From: Crossaster papposus
Taxonomy: Eukaryota > Echinodermata > Asteroidea > Velatida > Solasteridae
Direction: 5' to 3'
Assembly (NCBI GenBank): GCA_037893245.1
Contig: JBAIAA010000117.1
Coordinates: forward strand, 3,596,001 to 3,660,000
Length of the DNA stretch: 64,000 nucleotides
Under the pieces are notes generated by a model. It saw only the letters and a program-made list of their open reading frames with translations, ran no database searches and had not been told where the DNA came from. The position numbers and the translations under genes were made by a program. Shown here one piece after another: positions 22,551 to 35,537 of this stretch (positions within the stretch are counted from its first letter, which is position 1; every line of letters starts with the position of its first letter).

Positions 22551-25500
22551 ACAGTGTGACTGAGAGCAGTCACTGTGCTGAGCAGAACAGTGAGTGTTCC
22601 CATCACAGTGTGACCGAGAGCTCTCACTGTGCTGAGCAGCAGAGTGAGTGTTCCCATCACAGTGTGACTGAGAGCAGTCACTGTGCTGAGCAAAATAGTG
22701 AGTGTTCCCATCACAGTGTGACTTTGAGAGCATTCACTGTCCAGAGCAGAATAGTGAGTGTGACTTTGAGAGCAGTCACTGTGCTGGGCAGAATAGTGAG
22801 TGTTCTTATCACAGTGTGACTGAGAGCAGTCAATGTGCTGAACAGAATAGTGAGTGTTCCCATCACAGTGTGACTTAGAGCAGTCACTGTGCTGAGCAGA
22901 ATAGTGAGTGTTCCTATCACAATGCGACTGTGAGAGCAGTCACTGTGCAGAGCAGAATAGTGAGTGTTCCCATCACAGCTGTGACTAAGAGCTGTCACTG
23001 TGCTGAGCAGAATAGTGAGTGTTCACATCACTGTGTGACTGTGAGAGCAGTCACTATGCTGAGCAGAATAGTAATTGTTTCCATCACAGTGTAACTGAGA
23101 GCTGTCATTGTACTGAGCAGAATAGTGGGTGTTCCCATCACAGTGTTACTGAGAGCAGTCACTGTGCTGAGCAGAATAGTGAGTGTTCCTATCACAATGC
23201 GACTGTGAGAGCAGTCACTGTGCAGAGCAGAATAGTGAGTGTTCCCATCACAGCTGTGACTAAGAGCTGTCACTGTGCTGAGCAGAATAGTGAGTGTTCA
23301 CATCACTGTGTGACTGTGAGAGCAGTCACTATGCTGAGCTGAATAGTGAATGTTCCCGCCACAGTGTGACTGAGAGCAGTCACTGTGCTGAGCAGAATAG
23401 TGAGTGTTCCCATCACAGTGTGACTGCGAGAGCATTCACTGTGCATAGCAGAATAGTGAGTGTTCACATCACAGTGTAACTGAGAGCTGTCACTGTGCTG
23501 AGCAGAATAGTGAGTGTTCCCACCACAGTGTGACTGTGAAAGCAGTCACTGTGCTGAGCAGAATAGTAAGTGTTTCCATCACAGTGTGACTGGGAGCTGT
23601 CAATGTGCTGAGCAGAATAGTGGGTGTTCCCATCACAGTGTGACTTAGAGCTCTCACTTTGCTAAGCAGAATAGTGAGTGTTCCCATTACAGTGTTACCG
23701 AGAGCAGTCACTTTGCTGAGCAGAATAGTGAGTGTTTCCATCACAGTGCGACTGTGAGAGCATTCACTGTGCAGAGCAGAATAGTGAGTGTTCCCATCAC
23801 AGTGTGACTGAGAGCTGTCAGTGTGCTGAGCAGAATAGTGAGTGTTCACATCACTGTGTGACTGAGAGCAGTCACTGTGCTGAGCAGAATAGTGAGTGTT
23901 CCCATCACAGTGTGACTGAGAGCAGTCACTTGGCTGATCAGAATAGTGAGTGTTTTCTTTACAATGTGACTGTGAGAGCAGTCACTGTGCTGAGCAGAAT
24001 AGTAAGTGTTCCAATCACAGTATGGCTAAGAGCAGTCACTGTGCTGAGCAGAATAGTGAGTGTTCCCATCACAGTGTGACTGAAACAGTCACTGTGCTGA
24101 GCAGAATAGTGAATGTTCCCGCCACAGTGTGACTGAGAGCAGTCACTGTGCTGAGCAGAACAGTGAGTGTTCCCATCACAGTGTGACCGAGAGCTCTCAC
24201 TGTGCTGAGCAGCAGAGTGAGTGTTCCCATCACAGTGTGACTGAGAGCAGTCACTGTGCTGAGCAAAACAGTGAGTGTTCCCATCACAGTGTGACTTTGA
24301 GAGCATTCACTGTCCAGAGCAGAATAGTGAGTGTGACTTTGAGAGCAGTCACTGTGCTGGGCAGAATAGTGAGTGTTCTTATCACAGTGTGACTGAGAGC
24401 AGTCAATGTGCTGAACAGAATAGTGAGTGTTCCCATCACAGTGTGACTTAGAGCAGTCACTGTGCTGAGCAGAATAGTGAGTGTTCCTATCACAATGCGA
24501 CTGTGAGAGCAGTCACTGTGCAGAGCAGAATAGTGAGTGTTCCCATCACAGCTGTGACTAAGAGCTGTCACTGTGCTGAGCAAAATAGTGAGTGTTCACA
24601 TCACTGTGTGACTGAGAGCAGTCACTGTGCTGAGCAGAATAGTGAGTGTTCCCATCACAGTGTGACTGAGAGCAGTCACTGTGCTGAGCAGAATAGTGAG
24701 TGTTCCCATCACAGTGTGACTGAGAGCTGTCAATATGCTGAGCAGAATAGTTAGTGTTCACATCACAGTGTGACCGAGAGCTCTCACTGTGCTGAGCAGC
24801 AGAGTGAGTGTTCCCATCACAGTGTGACTGAGAGCAGTCACTGTGCTGAGCAAAATAGTGAGTGTTCCCATCACAGTGTGACTTTGAGAGCATTCACTGT
24901 CCAGAGCAGAATAGTGAGTGTGACTTTGAGAGCAGTCACTGTGCTGGGCAGAATAGTGAGTGTTCTTATCACAGTGTGACTGAGAGCAGTCAATGTGCTG
25001 AACAGAATAGTGAGTGTTCCCATCACAGTGTGACTTAGAGCAGTTACTGTGCTGAGCAGAATAGTGAGTGTTCCTATCACAATGCGACTGTGAGGGCAGT
25101 CACTGTGCAGAGCAGAATAGTGAGTGTTCCCATCACAGCTGTGACTAAGAGCTGTCACTGTGCTGAGCAGAATAGTGAGTGTTCAAATCACTGTGTGACT
25201 GAGAGCAGTCACTGTGCTGAGCAGAATAGTGAGTGTTCCAATCACAGTATGGCTAAGAGCAGTCACTGTGCTGAGCAGAATAGTGAGTGTTCCCATCACA
25301 GTGTGACTGAAACAGTCACTGTGCTGAGCAGAATAGTGAATGTTCCCGCCACAGTGTGACTGAGAGCAGTCACTGTGCTGAGCAGAACAGTGAGTGTTCC
25401 CATCACAGTGTGACCGAGAGCTCTCACTGTGCTGAGCAGCAGAGTGAGTGTTCCCATCACAGTGTGACTGAGAGCAGTCACTGTGCTGAGCAAAATAGTG

Positions 25501-26666
25501 AGTGTTCCCATCACAGTGTGACTTTGAGAGCATTCACTGTCCAGAGCAGAATAGTGAGTGTGACTTTGAGAGCAGTCACTGTGCTGGGCAGAATAGTGAG
25601 TGTTCTTATCACAGTGTGATTGAGAGCAGTCAATGTGCTGAACAGAATAGTGAGTGTTCCCATCACAGTGTGACTTAGAGCAGTCACTGTGCTGAGCAGA
25701 ATAGTGAGTGTTCCTATCACAATGCGACTGTGAGAGCAGTCACTGTGCAGAGCAGAATAGTGAGTGTTCCCATCACAGCTGTGACTAAGAGCTGTCACTG
25801 TGCTGAGCAGAATAGTGAGTGTTCACATCACTGTGTGACTGTGAGAGCAGTCACTATGCTGAGCAGAATAGTAATTGTTTCCATCACAGTGTAACTGAGA
25901 GCTGTCATTGTACTGAGCAGAATAGTGGGTGTTCCCATCACAGTGTTACTGAGAGCAGTCACTGTGCTGAGCAGAATAGTGAGTGTTCCCATCACAGTGT
26001 GACTGTGAGAGCATTCACTGTGCTGAGCAGAATAGTGAGTGTTCCCGTCACAGTGTGACTGAGATCTCTCACTGTGCTGAGCAGAATAGTGAGTGTTCCC
26101 ATCACAGTGTGACTGAGAGCAGTCACTATGCTTAGCAGAATAGTAAGTGTTTCCATCACAGTGTGACTGAGAGCTGTCATTGTGCTGAGCAGAATAATGG
26201 GTGTTCCCATCACAGTGTGACTTAGAGCTCTCACTTTGCTGAGCAGAATAGTGAGTGTTCCCATTACAGTGTTACCGAGAGCAGTCACTCTGCTTAGCAG
26301 AATAGTAAGTGTTTCCATCACAGTGTGACTGAGAGCTGTCATTGTGCTGAGCAAAATAATGGGTGTTCCCATCACAGTGTGACTTTGAGAGCATTCACTG
26401 TCCAGAGCAGAATAGTGAGTGTGACTTTGAGAGCAGTCACTGTGCTGGGCAGAATAGTGAGTGTTCTTATCACAGTGTGACTGAGAGCAGTCAATGTGCT
26501 GAACAGAATAGTGAGTGTTCCCATCACAGTGTGACTTAGAGCAGTCACTGTGCTGAGCAGAATAGTGACTGTTCCTATCACAATGCGACTGTGAGGGCAG
26601 TCACTGTGCAGAGCAGAATAGTGAGTGTTCCCATCACAGCTGTGACTAAGAGCTGTCACTGTGCTG
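22551..26666. repeat. 9,276-bp-offset duplication, copy 2
   Basis: This is the partner of 13275-17390. Private or later variants include GACTGGGAGC near 23590, GAGCAAAATAG near 24580, CAGTTACTG near 25043, GTGATTGAG near 25620, GAGATCTCTC at 26065 and AATAGTGACTG at 26569. The last two recur in the 2,200-bp tandem copy. Confidence 0.87.
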
Positions 26667-27647
26667 AGCAGAATAGTGAGTGTTCAAATCACTGTGTGAC
26701 TGAGAGCAGTCACTGTGCTGAGCAGAATAGTGAGTGTTCCAATCACAGTATGGCTAAGAGCAGTCACTGTGCTGAGCAGAATAGTGAGTGTTCCCATCAC
26801 AGTGTGACTGAAACAGTCACTGTGCTGAGCAGAATAGTGAATGTTCCCGCCACAGTGTGACTGAGAGCAGTCACTGTGCTGAGCAGAACAGTGAGTGTTC
26901 CCACCACAGTGTGACCGAGAGCTCTCACTGTGCTGAGCAGCAGAATGAGTGTTCCCATCACAGTGTGACTGAGAGCAGTCACTGTGCTGAGCAAAATAGT
27001 GAGTGTTCCCATCACAGTGTGACTTTGAGAGCATTCACTGTCCAAAGCAGAATAGTGAGTGTGACTTTGAGAGCAGTCACTGTGCTGGGCAGAATAGTGA
27101 GTGTTCTTATCACAGTGTGACTGAGAGCAGTCAATGTGCTGAACAGAATAGTGAGTGTTCCCATCACAGTGTGACTTAGAGCAGTCACTGTGCTGAGCAG
27201 AATAGTGAGTGTTCCTATCACAATGCGACTGTGAGAGCAGTCACTGTGCAGAGCAGAATAGTGAGTGTTCCCATCACAGCTGTGACTAAGAGCTGTCACT
27301 GTGCTGAGCAGAATAGTGAGTGTTCACATCACTGTGTGACTGTGAGAGCAGTCACTATGCTGAGCAGAATAGTAATTGTTTCCATCACAGTGTTACTGAG
27401 AGCAGTCACTGTGCTGAGCAGAATAGTGAGTGTTCCCATCACAGTGTGACTGTGAGAGCATTCACTGTGCTGAGCAGAATAGTGAGTGTTCCCGTCACAG
27501 TGTGACTGAGAGCTCTCACTGTGCTGAGCAGAATAGTGAGTGTTCCAATCACAGTGTGACTGAGAGCAGTCACTATGCTTAGCAGAATAGTAAGTGTTTC
27601 CATCACAGTGTGACTGAGAGCTGTCATTGTGCTGAGCAGAATAATGG
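25448..27647. repeat. 2,200-bp tandem duplication, unit 1
   Basis: The divider spacings 861, 640 and 699 starting at 25518 return as 861 and 640 starting at 27718, 2,200 bp later. This unit carries the derived bases at 26065, 26569 and 26904 that also occur 2,200 bp later. Confidence 0.9.
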
Positions 27648-27717
27648 GTGTTCCCATCACAGTGTGACTGAGAGCAGTCACTGTGCTGAGCAAAATAGTG
27701 AGTGTTCCCATCACAGT
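27019..27717. repeat. 699-bp recombinant module
   Basis: This is 162 bp (three 54-bp units) shorter than the 861-bp module. The GTAACTG unit is missing near 27385, where AATTGTTTCC runs straight into GTTACTG. The end is replaced by a GAGCAAAATAG unit at the crossover of the 2,200-bp tandem duplication (27648-27669). The 2,170-bp modules starting at 29219 and 59004 have the same missing GTAACTG unit, so that loss came first. Confidence 0.82.
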
Positions 27718-29847
27718 GTGACTTTGAGAGCATTCACTGTCCAGAGCAGAATAGTGAGTGTGACTTTGAGAGCAGTCACTGTGCTGGGCAGAATAGTGAG
27801 TGTTCTTATCACAGTGTGACTGAGAGCAGTCAATGTGCTGAACAGAATAGTGAGTGTTCCCATCACAGTGTGACTTAGAGCAGTCACTGTGCTGAGCAGA
27901 ATAGTGAGTGTTCCTATCACAATGCGACTGTGAGAGCAGTCACTGTGCAGAGCAGAATAGTGAGTGTTCCCATCACAGCTGTGACTAAGAGCTGTCACTG
28001 TGCTGAGCAGAATAGTGAGTGTTCACATCACTGTGTGACTGTGAGAGCAGTCACTATGCTGAGCAGAATAGTAATTGTTTCCATCACAGTGTAACTGAGA
28101 GCTGTCATTGTACTGAGCAGAATAGTGGGTGTTCCCATCACAGTGTTACTGAGAGCAGTCACTGTGCTGAGCAGAATAGTGAGTGTTCCCATCACAGTGT
28201 GACTGTGAGAGCATTCACTGTGCTGAGCAGAATAGTGAGTGTTCCCGTCACAGTGTGACTGAGATCTCTCACTGTGCTGAGCAGAATAGTGAGTGTTCCC
28301 ATCACAGTGTGACTGAGAGCAGTCACTATGCTTAGCAGAATAGTAAGTGTTTCCATCACAGTGTGACTGAGAGCTGTCATTGTGCTGAGCAGAATAATGG
28401 GTGTTCCCATCACAGTGTGACTTAGAGCTCTCACTTTGCTGAGCAGAATAGTGAGTGTTCCCATTACAGTGTTACCGAGAGCAGTCACTCTGCTTAGCAG
28501 AATAGTAAGTGTTTCCATCACAGTGTGACTGAGAGCTGTCATTGTGCTGAGCAAAATAATGGGTGTTCCCATCACAGTGTGACTTTGAGAGCATTCACTG
28601 TCCAGAGCAGAATAGTGAGTGTGACTTTGAGAGCAGTCACTGTGCTGGGCAGAATAGTGAGTGTTCTTATCACAGTGTGACTGAGAGCAGTCAATGTGCT
28701 GAACAGAATAGTGAGTGTTCCCATCACAGTGTGACTTAGAGCAGTCACTGTGCTGAGCAGAATAGTGACTGTTCCTATCACAATGCGACTGTGAGGGCAG
28801 TCACTGTGCAGAGCAGAATAGTGAGTGTTCCCATCACAGCTGTGACTAAGAGCTGTCACTGTGCTGAGCAGAATAGTGAGTGTTCAAATCACTGTGTGAC
28901 TGAGAGCAGTCACTGTGCTGAGCAGAATAGTGAGTGTTCCAATCACAGTATGGCTAAGAGCAGTCACTGTGCTGAGCAGAATAGTGAGTGTTCCCATCAC
29001 AGTGTGACTGAAACAGTCACTGTGCTGAGCAGAATAGTGAATGTTCCCGCCACAGTGTGACTGAGAGCAGTCACTGTGCTGAGCAGAACAGTGAGTGTTC
29101 CCACCACAGTGTGACCGAGAGCTCTCACTGTGCTGAGCAGCAGAATGAGTGTTCCCATCACAGTGTGACTGAGAGCAGTCACTGTGCTGAGCAAAATAGT
29201 GAGTGTTCCCATCACAGTGTGACTTTGAGAGCATTCACTGTCCAAAGCAGAATAGTGAGTGTGACTTTGAGAGCAGTCACTGTGCTGGGCAGAATAGTGA
29301 GTGTTCTTATCACAGTGTGACTGAGAGCAGTCAATGTGCTGAACAGAATAGTGAGTGTTCCCATCACAGTGTGACTTAGAGCAGTCACTGTGCTGAGCAG
29401 AATAGTGAGTGTTCCTATCACAATGCGACTGTGAGAGCAGTCACTGTGCAGAGCAGAATAGTGAGTGTTCCCATCACAGCTGTGACTAAGAGCTGTCACT
29501 GTGCTGAGCAGAATAGTGAGTGTTCACATCACTGTGTGACTGTGAGAGCAGTCACTATGCTGAGCAGAATAGTAATTGTTTCCATCACAGTGTTACTGAG
29601 AGCAGTCACTGTGCTGAGCAGAATAGTGAGTGTTCCCATCACAGTGTGACTGTGAGAGCATTCACTGTGCTGAGCAGAATAGTGAGTGTTCCCGTCACAG
29701 TGTGACTGAGAGCTCTCACTGTGCTGAGCAGAATAGTGAGTGTTCCAATCACAGTGTGACTGAGAGCAGTCACTATGCTTAGCAGAATAGTAAGTGTTTC
29801 CATCACAGTGTGACTGAGAGCTGTCATTGTGCTGAGCAGAATAATGG
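27648..29847. repeat. 2,200-bp tandem duplication, unit 2
   Basis: The joint lies in the 22-bp shared tract 27648-27669, between AATAATGGG on the left and a GAGCAAAATAG unit on the right. The derived bases at 28265, 28769 and 29104 match unit 1. Confidence 0.9.
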
Positions 29848-32800
29848 GTGTTCCCATCACAGTGTGACTTAGAGCTCTCACTTTGCTGAGCAGAATAGTG
29901 AGTGTTCCCATTACAGTGTCACCGAGAGCAGTCAATCTGCTTAGCAGAATAGTGAGTGTTCCCATCACAGTGTTACTGAGAGCAGTCACTGTGCTGAGCA
30001 TAATAGTGAGTGTTCCCATCACAGTGTGACTGAGAGCTGTCACTGTGCTGAGCAGAATAGTGAGTGTTCACATCAATGTGTGACTGAAAGCAGTCACTGT
30101 GCTGAGCAGAATAGTGAGTGTTCCCATCACAGTGTGACTGAGAGCAGTCACTGTGCAGAGCAGAATAGTAAGTGTTTTCATCACAGTGCGACTGTCAGAG
30201 CAGTCACTGTGCTGAGCAGAATAGTGAGTGTTCCCATCACAGTGTGACTGCGAGAGCATTCACTGTGCAGAGCAGAATAGTGAGTGTTCCCATCACAGTG
30301 TGACTGAGAGCTGTCAGTGTGCTGAGCAGAATAGTGAGTGTTCACATCACTGTGTGACTGAGAGCAGTCACTGTGCTGAGCAGAATAGTGAGTGTTCCCA
30401 TCACAGTGTGACTGAGAGCAGTCACTTGGCTGATCAGAATAGTGAGTGTTTTCTTTACAGTGTGACTGTGAGAGCAGTCACTGTGCTGAGCAGAATAGTG
30501 AGTGTTCCAATCACAGTATGGCTAAGAGCAGTCACTGTGCTGAGCAGAATAGTGAGTGTTCCCATCACAGTGTGACTGAAACAGTCACTGTGCAGAGCTG
30601 AATAGTGAATGTTCCCGCCACAGTGTGACTGAGAGCAGTCACTGTGCTGAGCAGAATAGTGAGTGTTCCCATCACAGTGTGACTGCGAGAGCATTCACTG
30701 TGCAGAGCAGAATAGTGAGTGTTCACATCACAGTGTAACTGAGAGCTGTCACTGTGCTGAGCAGAATAATGAGTGTTCCCACCACAGTGTGACTGTGAAA
30801 GCAGTCACTGTGCTGAGCAGAATAGTAAGTGTTTCCATCACAGTGTGACTGAGAGCTGTCAATGTGCTGAGCAGAATAGTGGGTGTTCCCATCACAGTGT
30901 GACTTAGAGCTCTCACTTTGCTGAGCAGAATAGTGAGTGTTCCCATTACAGTGTTACCGAGAGCAGTCACTCTGCTGAGCAGAATAGTGAGTGTTTCCAT
31001 CACAGTGCGACTGTGAGAGCATTCACTGTGCAGAGCAGAATAGTGAGTGTTCCCATCACAGTGTGACTGAGAGCTGTCAGTGTGCTGAGCAGAATAGTGA
31101 GTGTTCACATCACTGTGTGACTGAGAGCAGTCACTGTGCTGAGCAGAATAGTGAGTGTTCCCATCACAGTGTGACTGAGAGCAGTCACTTGGCTGATCAG
31201 AATAGTGAGTGTTTTCTTTACAATGTGACTGTGAGAGCAGTCACTGTGCTGAGCAGAATAGTGAGTGTTCCAATCACAGTATGGCTAAGAGCAGTCACTG
31301 TGCTGAGCAGAATAGTGAGTGTTCCCATCACAGTGTGACTGAGAGCAGTCACTGTGCTGAGCAAAATAGTGAGTGTTCCCATCACAGTGTGACTTTGAGA
31401 GCATTCACTGTCCAGAGCAGAATAGTGAGTGTGACTTTGAGAGCAGTCACTGTGCTGGGCAGAATAGTGAGTGTTCTTATCACAGTGTGACTGAGAGCAG
31501 TCAATGTGCTGACCAGAATAGTGAGTGTTCCCATCACAGTGTGACTTAGAGCAGTCACTGTGCTGAGCAGAATAGTGAGTGTTCCTATCACAATGCGACT
31601 GTGAGAGCAGTCACTGTGCAGAGCAGAATAGTGAGTGTTCCCATCACAGCTGTGACTAAGAGCTGTCACTGTGCTGAGCAGAATAGTGAGTGTTCACATC
31701 ACTGTGTGACTGAGAGCAGTCACTGTGCTGAGCAGAATAGTGAGTGTTCCAATCACAGTATGGCTAAGAGCAGTCACTGTGCTGAGCAGAATAGTGAGTG
31801 TTCCCATCACAGTGTGACTGAAACAGTCACTGTGCTGAGCAGAATAGTGAATGTTCCCGCCACAGTGTGACTGAGAGCAGTCACTGTGCTGAGCAGCAGA
31901 GTGAGTGTTCCCATCACAGTGTGACTGAGAGCAGTCACTTGGCTGATCAGAATAGTGAGTGTTTTCTTTACAGTGTGACTGTGAGAGCAGTCACTGTGCT
32001 GAGCAGAATAGTGAGTGTTCCAATCACAGTATGGCTAAGAGCAGTCACTGTGCTGAGCAGAATAGTGAGTGTTCCCATCACAGTGTGACTGAAACAGTCA
32101 CTGTGCAGAGCTGAATAGTGAATGTTCCCGCCACAGTGTGACTGAGAGCAGTCACTGTGCTGAGCAGCAGAGTGAGTGTTCCCATCACAGTGTGACTGAG
32201 AGCAGTCACTTGGCTGATCAGAATAGTGAGTGTTTTCTTTACAGTGTGACTGTGAGAGCAGTCACTGTGCTGAGCAGAATAGTGAGTGTTCCAATCACAG
32301 TATGGCTAAGAGCAGTCACTGTGCTGAGCAGAATAGTGAGTGTTCCCATCACAGTGTGACTGAAACAGTCACTGTGCAGAGCTGAATAGTGAATGTTCCC
32401 GCCACAGTGTGACTGAGAGCAGTCACTGTGCTGAGCAGAATAGTGAGTGTTCCCATCACAGTGTGACTGCGAGAGCATTCACTGTGCAGAGCAGAATAGT
32501 GAGTGTTCACATCACAGTGTAACTGAGAGCTGTCACTGTGCTGAGCAGAATAGTGAGTGTTCCCACCACAGTGTGACTGTGAAAGCAGTCACTGTGCTGA
32601 GCAGAATAGTAAGTGTTTCCATCACAGTGTGACTGAGAGCTGTCAATGTGCTGAGCAGAATAGTGGGTGTTCCCATCACAGTGTGACTTAGAGCTCTCAC
32701 TTTGATGAGCAGAATAGTGAGTGTTCCCATTACAGTGTTACCGAGAGCAGTCACTCTGCTGAGCAGAATAGTGAGTGTTTCCATCACAGTGCGACTGTGA

Positions 32801-34762
32801 GAGCATTCACTGTGCAGAGCAGAATAGTGAGTGTTCCCATCACAGTGTGACTGAGAGCTGTCAGTGTGCTGAGCAGAATAGTGAGTGTTCACATCACTGT
32901 GTGACTGAGAGCAGTCACTGTGCTGAGCAGAATAGTGAGTGTTCCCATCACAGTGTGACTGAGAGCAGTAACTTGGCTGATCAGAATAGTGAGTGTTTTC
33001 TTTACAATGTGACTGTGAGAGCAGTCACTGTGCTGAGCAGAATAGTGAGTGTTCCAATCACAGTATGGCTAAGAGCAGTCACCGTGCTGAGCAGAATAGT
33101 GAGTGTTCCCATCACAGTGTGACTGAGAGCAGTCACTGTGCTGAGCAAAATAGTGAGTGTTCCCATCACAGTGTGACTTTGAGAGCATTCACTGTCCAGA
33201 GCAGAATAGTGAGTGTGACTTTGAGAGCAGTCACTGTGCTGGGCAGAATAGTGAGTGTTCTTATCACAGTGTGACTGAGAGCAGTCAATGTGCTGAACAG
33301 AATAGTGAGTGTTCCCATCACAGTGTGACTTAGAGCAGTCACTGTGCTGAGCAGAATAGTGAGTGTTCCTATCACAATGCGACTGTGAGAGCAGTCACTG
33401 TGCAGAGCAGAATAGTGAGTGTTCCCATCACAGCTGTGACTAAGAGCTGTCACTGTGCTGAGCAGAATAGTGAGTGTTCACATCACTGTGTGACTGAGAG
33501 CAGTCACTGTGCTGAGCAGAATAGTGAGTGTTCCAATCACAGTATGGCTAAGAGCAGTCACTGTGCTGAGCAGAATAGTGAGTGTTCCCATCACAGTGTG
33601 ACTGAAACAGTCACTGTGCTGAGCAGAATAGTGAATGTTCCCGCCACAGTGTGACTGAGAGCAGTCACTGTGCTGAGCAGAACAGTGAGTGTTCCCATCA
33701 CAGTGTGACCGAGAGCTCTCACTCTGCTGAGCAGCAGAGTGAGTGTTCCCATCACAGTGTGACTGAGAGCAGTCACTGTGCTGAGCAAAATAGTGAGTGT
33801 TCCCATCACAGTGTGACTTTGAGAGCATTCACTGTCCAGAGCAGAATAGTGAGTGTGACTTTGAGAGCAGTCACTGTGCTGGGCAGAATAGTGAGTGTTC
33901 TTATCACAGTGTGACTGAGAGCAGTCAATGTGCTGAACAGAATAGTGAGTGTTCCCATCACAGTGTGACTTAGAGCAGTCACTGTGCTGAGAAGAATAGT
34001 GAGTGTTCCTATCACAATGTGACTGTGAGAGCAGTCACTGTGCAGAGCAGAATAGTGAGTGTTCCCATCACAGCTGTGACTAAGAGCTGTCACTGTGCTG
34101 AGCAGAATAGTGAGTGTTCACATCACTGTGTGACTGTGAGAGCAGTCACTATGCTGAGCAGAATAGTAATTCTTTCCATCACAGTGTAACTGAGAGCTGT
34201 CATTGTACTGAGCAGAATAGTGGGTGTTCCCATCACAGTGTTACTGAGAGCAGTCACTGTGCTGAGCAGAATAGTGAATGTTCCCATCACAGTGTGACTG
34301 TGAGAGCATTCACTGTGCTGAGCAGAATAGTGAGTGTTCCCGTCACAGTGTGACTGAGAGCTCTCACTGTGCTGAGCAGAATAGTGAGTGTTCCCATCAC
34401 AGTGTGACTGAGAGCAGTCACTATGCTTAGCAGAATAGTAAGTGTTTCCATCACAGTGTGACTGAGAGCTGTCATTGTGCTGAGCAGAATAATGGGTGTT
34501 CCCATCACAGTGTGACTTAGAGCAGTCACTGTGCTGAGCAGAATAGTGAGTGTTCCTATCACAATGCGACTGTGAGAGCAGTCACTGTGCAGAGCAGAAT
34601 AGTGAGTGTTCCCATCACAGCTGTGACTAAGAGCTGTCACTGTGCTGAGCAGAATAGTGAGTGTTCACATCACTGTGTGACTGAGAGCAGTCACTGTGCT
34701 GAGTAGAATAGTGAGTGTTCCAATCACAGTATGGCTAAGAGCAGTCACTGTGCTGAGCAGAA
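29748..34762. repeat. 12,282-bp-offset duplication, copy 2
   Basis: This is the partner of 17466-22480. It shares the 1,784-bp module and the 271-bp pentamer tandem. Private variants include AATAATGAG near 30768, CAGTAACTTGG near 32969, GAGAAGAATAG near 33991 and GAGTAGAATAG near 34703. A third, slightly shorter version is at about 59.5-63.7 kb. Confidence 0.9.
31867..32408. repeat. 271-bp pentamer doublet, second instance
   Basis: This is the counterpart of 19585-20126 at an offset of 12,282 bp. Copies start at 31867 and 32138. No length difference from the first instance was seen. Confidence 0.88.
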
Positions 34763-34892
34763 CAGTGAGTGTTCCCATCACAGTGTGACCGAGAGCTCTC
34801 ACTCTGCTGAGCAGCAGAGTGAGTGTTCCCATCACAGTGTGACTGAGAGCAGTCACTGTGCTGAGCAAAATAGTGAGTGTTCCCATCACAGT
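33813..34892. repeat. 1,080-bp module, 107-bp loss from the 1,187-bp type
   Basis: Compared with 21531-22717, this module lacks one 54-bp and one 53-bp unit: near 34760 the ATGGCTAAGAGC unit leads straight to CAGAACAG. The 1,079-bp modules at 37270, 40562, 47093 and 53624 instead keep the 53-bp unit region (GAAACAG) and lack two 54-bp units (108 bp). The one-base difference in length therefore shows two separate events. Confidence 0.87.
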
Positions 34893-35209
34893 GTGACTTT
34901 GAGAGCATTCACTGTCCAGAGCAGAATAGTGAGTGTGACTTTGAGAGCAGTCACTGTGCTGGGCAGAATAGTGAGTGTTCTTATCACAGTGTGACTGAGA
35001 GCAGTCAATGTGCTGAACAGAATAGTGAGTGTTCCCATCACAGTGTGACTTAGAGCAGTCACTGTGCTGAGCAGAATAGTGAGTGTTCCTATCACAATGT
35101 GACTGTGAGAGCAGTCACTGTGCAGAGCAGAATAGTGAGTGTTCCCATCACAGCTGTGACTAAGAGCTGTCACTGTGCTGAGCAGAATAGTGAGTGTTCA
35201 CATCACTGT

Positions 35210-35537
35210 GTGACTGTGAGAGCAGTCACTATGCTGAGCAGAATAGTAATTCTTTCCATCACAGTGTAACTGAGAGCTGTCATTGTACTGAGCAGAATAG
35301 TGGGTGTTCCCATCACAGTGTTACTGAGAGCAGTCACTGTGCTGAGCAGAATAGTGAGTGTTCACATCACTGTGTGACTGTGAGAGCAGTCACTATGCTG
35401 AGCAGAATAGTAATTGTTTCCATCACAGTGTAACTGAGAGCTGTCATTGTACTGAGCAGAATAGTGGGTGTTCCCATCACAGTGTTACTGAGAGCAGTCA
35501 CTGTGCTGAGCAGAATAGTGAGTGTTCCTATCACAAT
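35210..35537. repeat. 164-bp triplet in two tandem copies
   Basis: A 56-bp unit with CACTATGC, a GTAACTG unit and a GTTACTG unit (56+54+54) run at 35210-35373 and again at 35374-35537. Copy 1 has AATTCTTTCC and copy 2 AATTGTTTCC, so two different module lineages were joined here and this is not a simple stutter. Confidence 0.9.

Larger units (their letters stand above)
22645..33800. repeat. Long-range duplication, left copy
   Basis: Divider starts 22718, 24291, 24878 and 25518 match 54703, 56276, 56863 and 57503 at an offset of 31,985. Divider starts 27718, 28579, 29219 and 31389 match 57503, 58364, 59004 and 61174 at an offset of 29,785. The two offsets differ by 2,200, the length of the tandem duplication present only in this copy. 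Confidence 0.88.
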
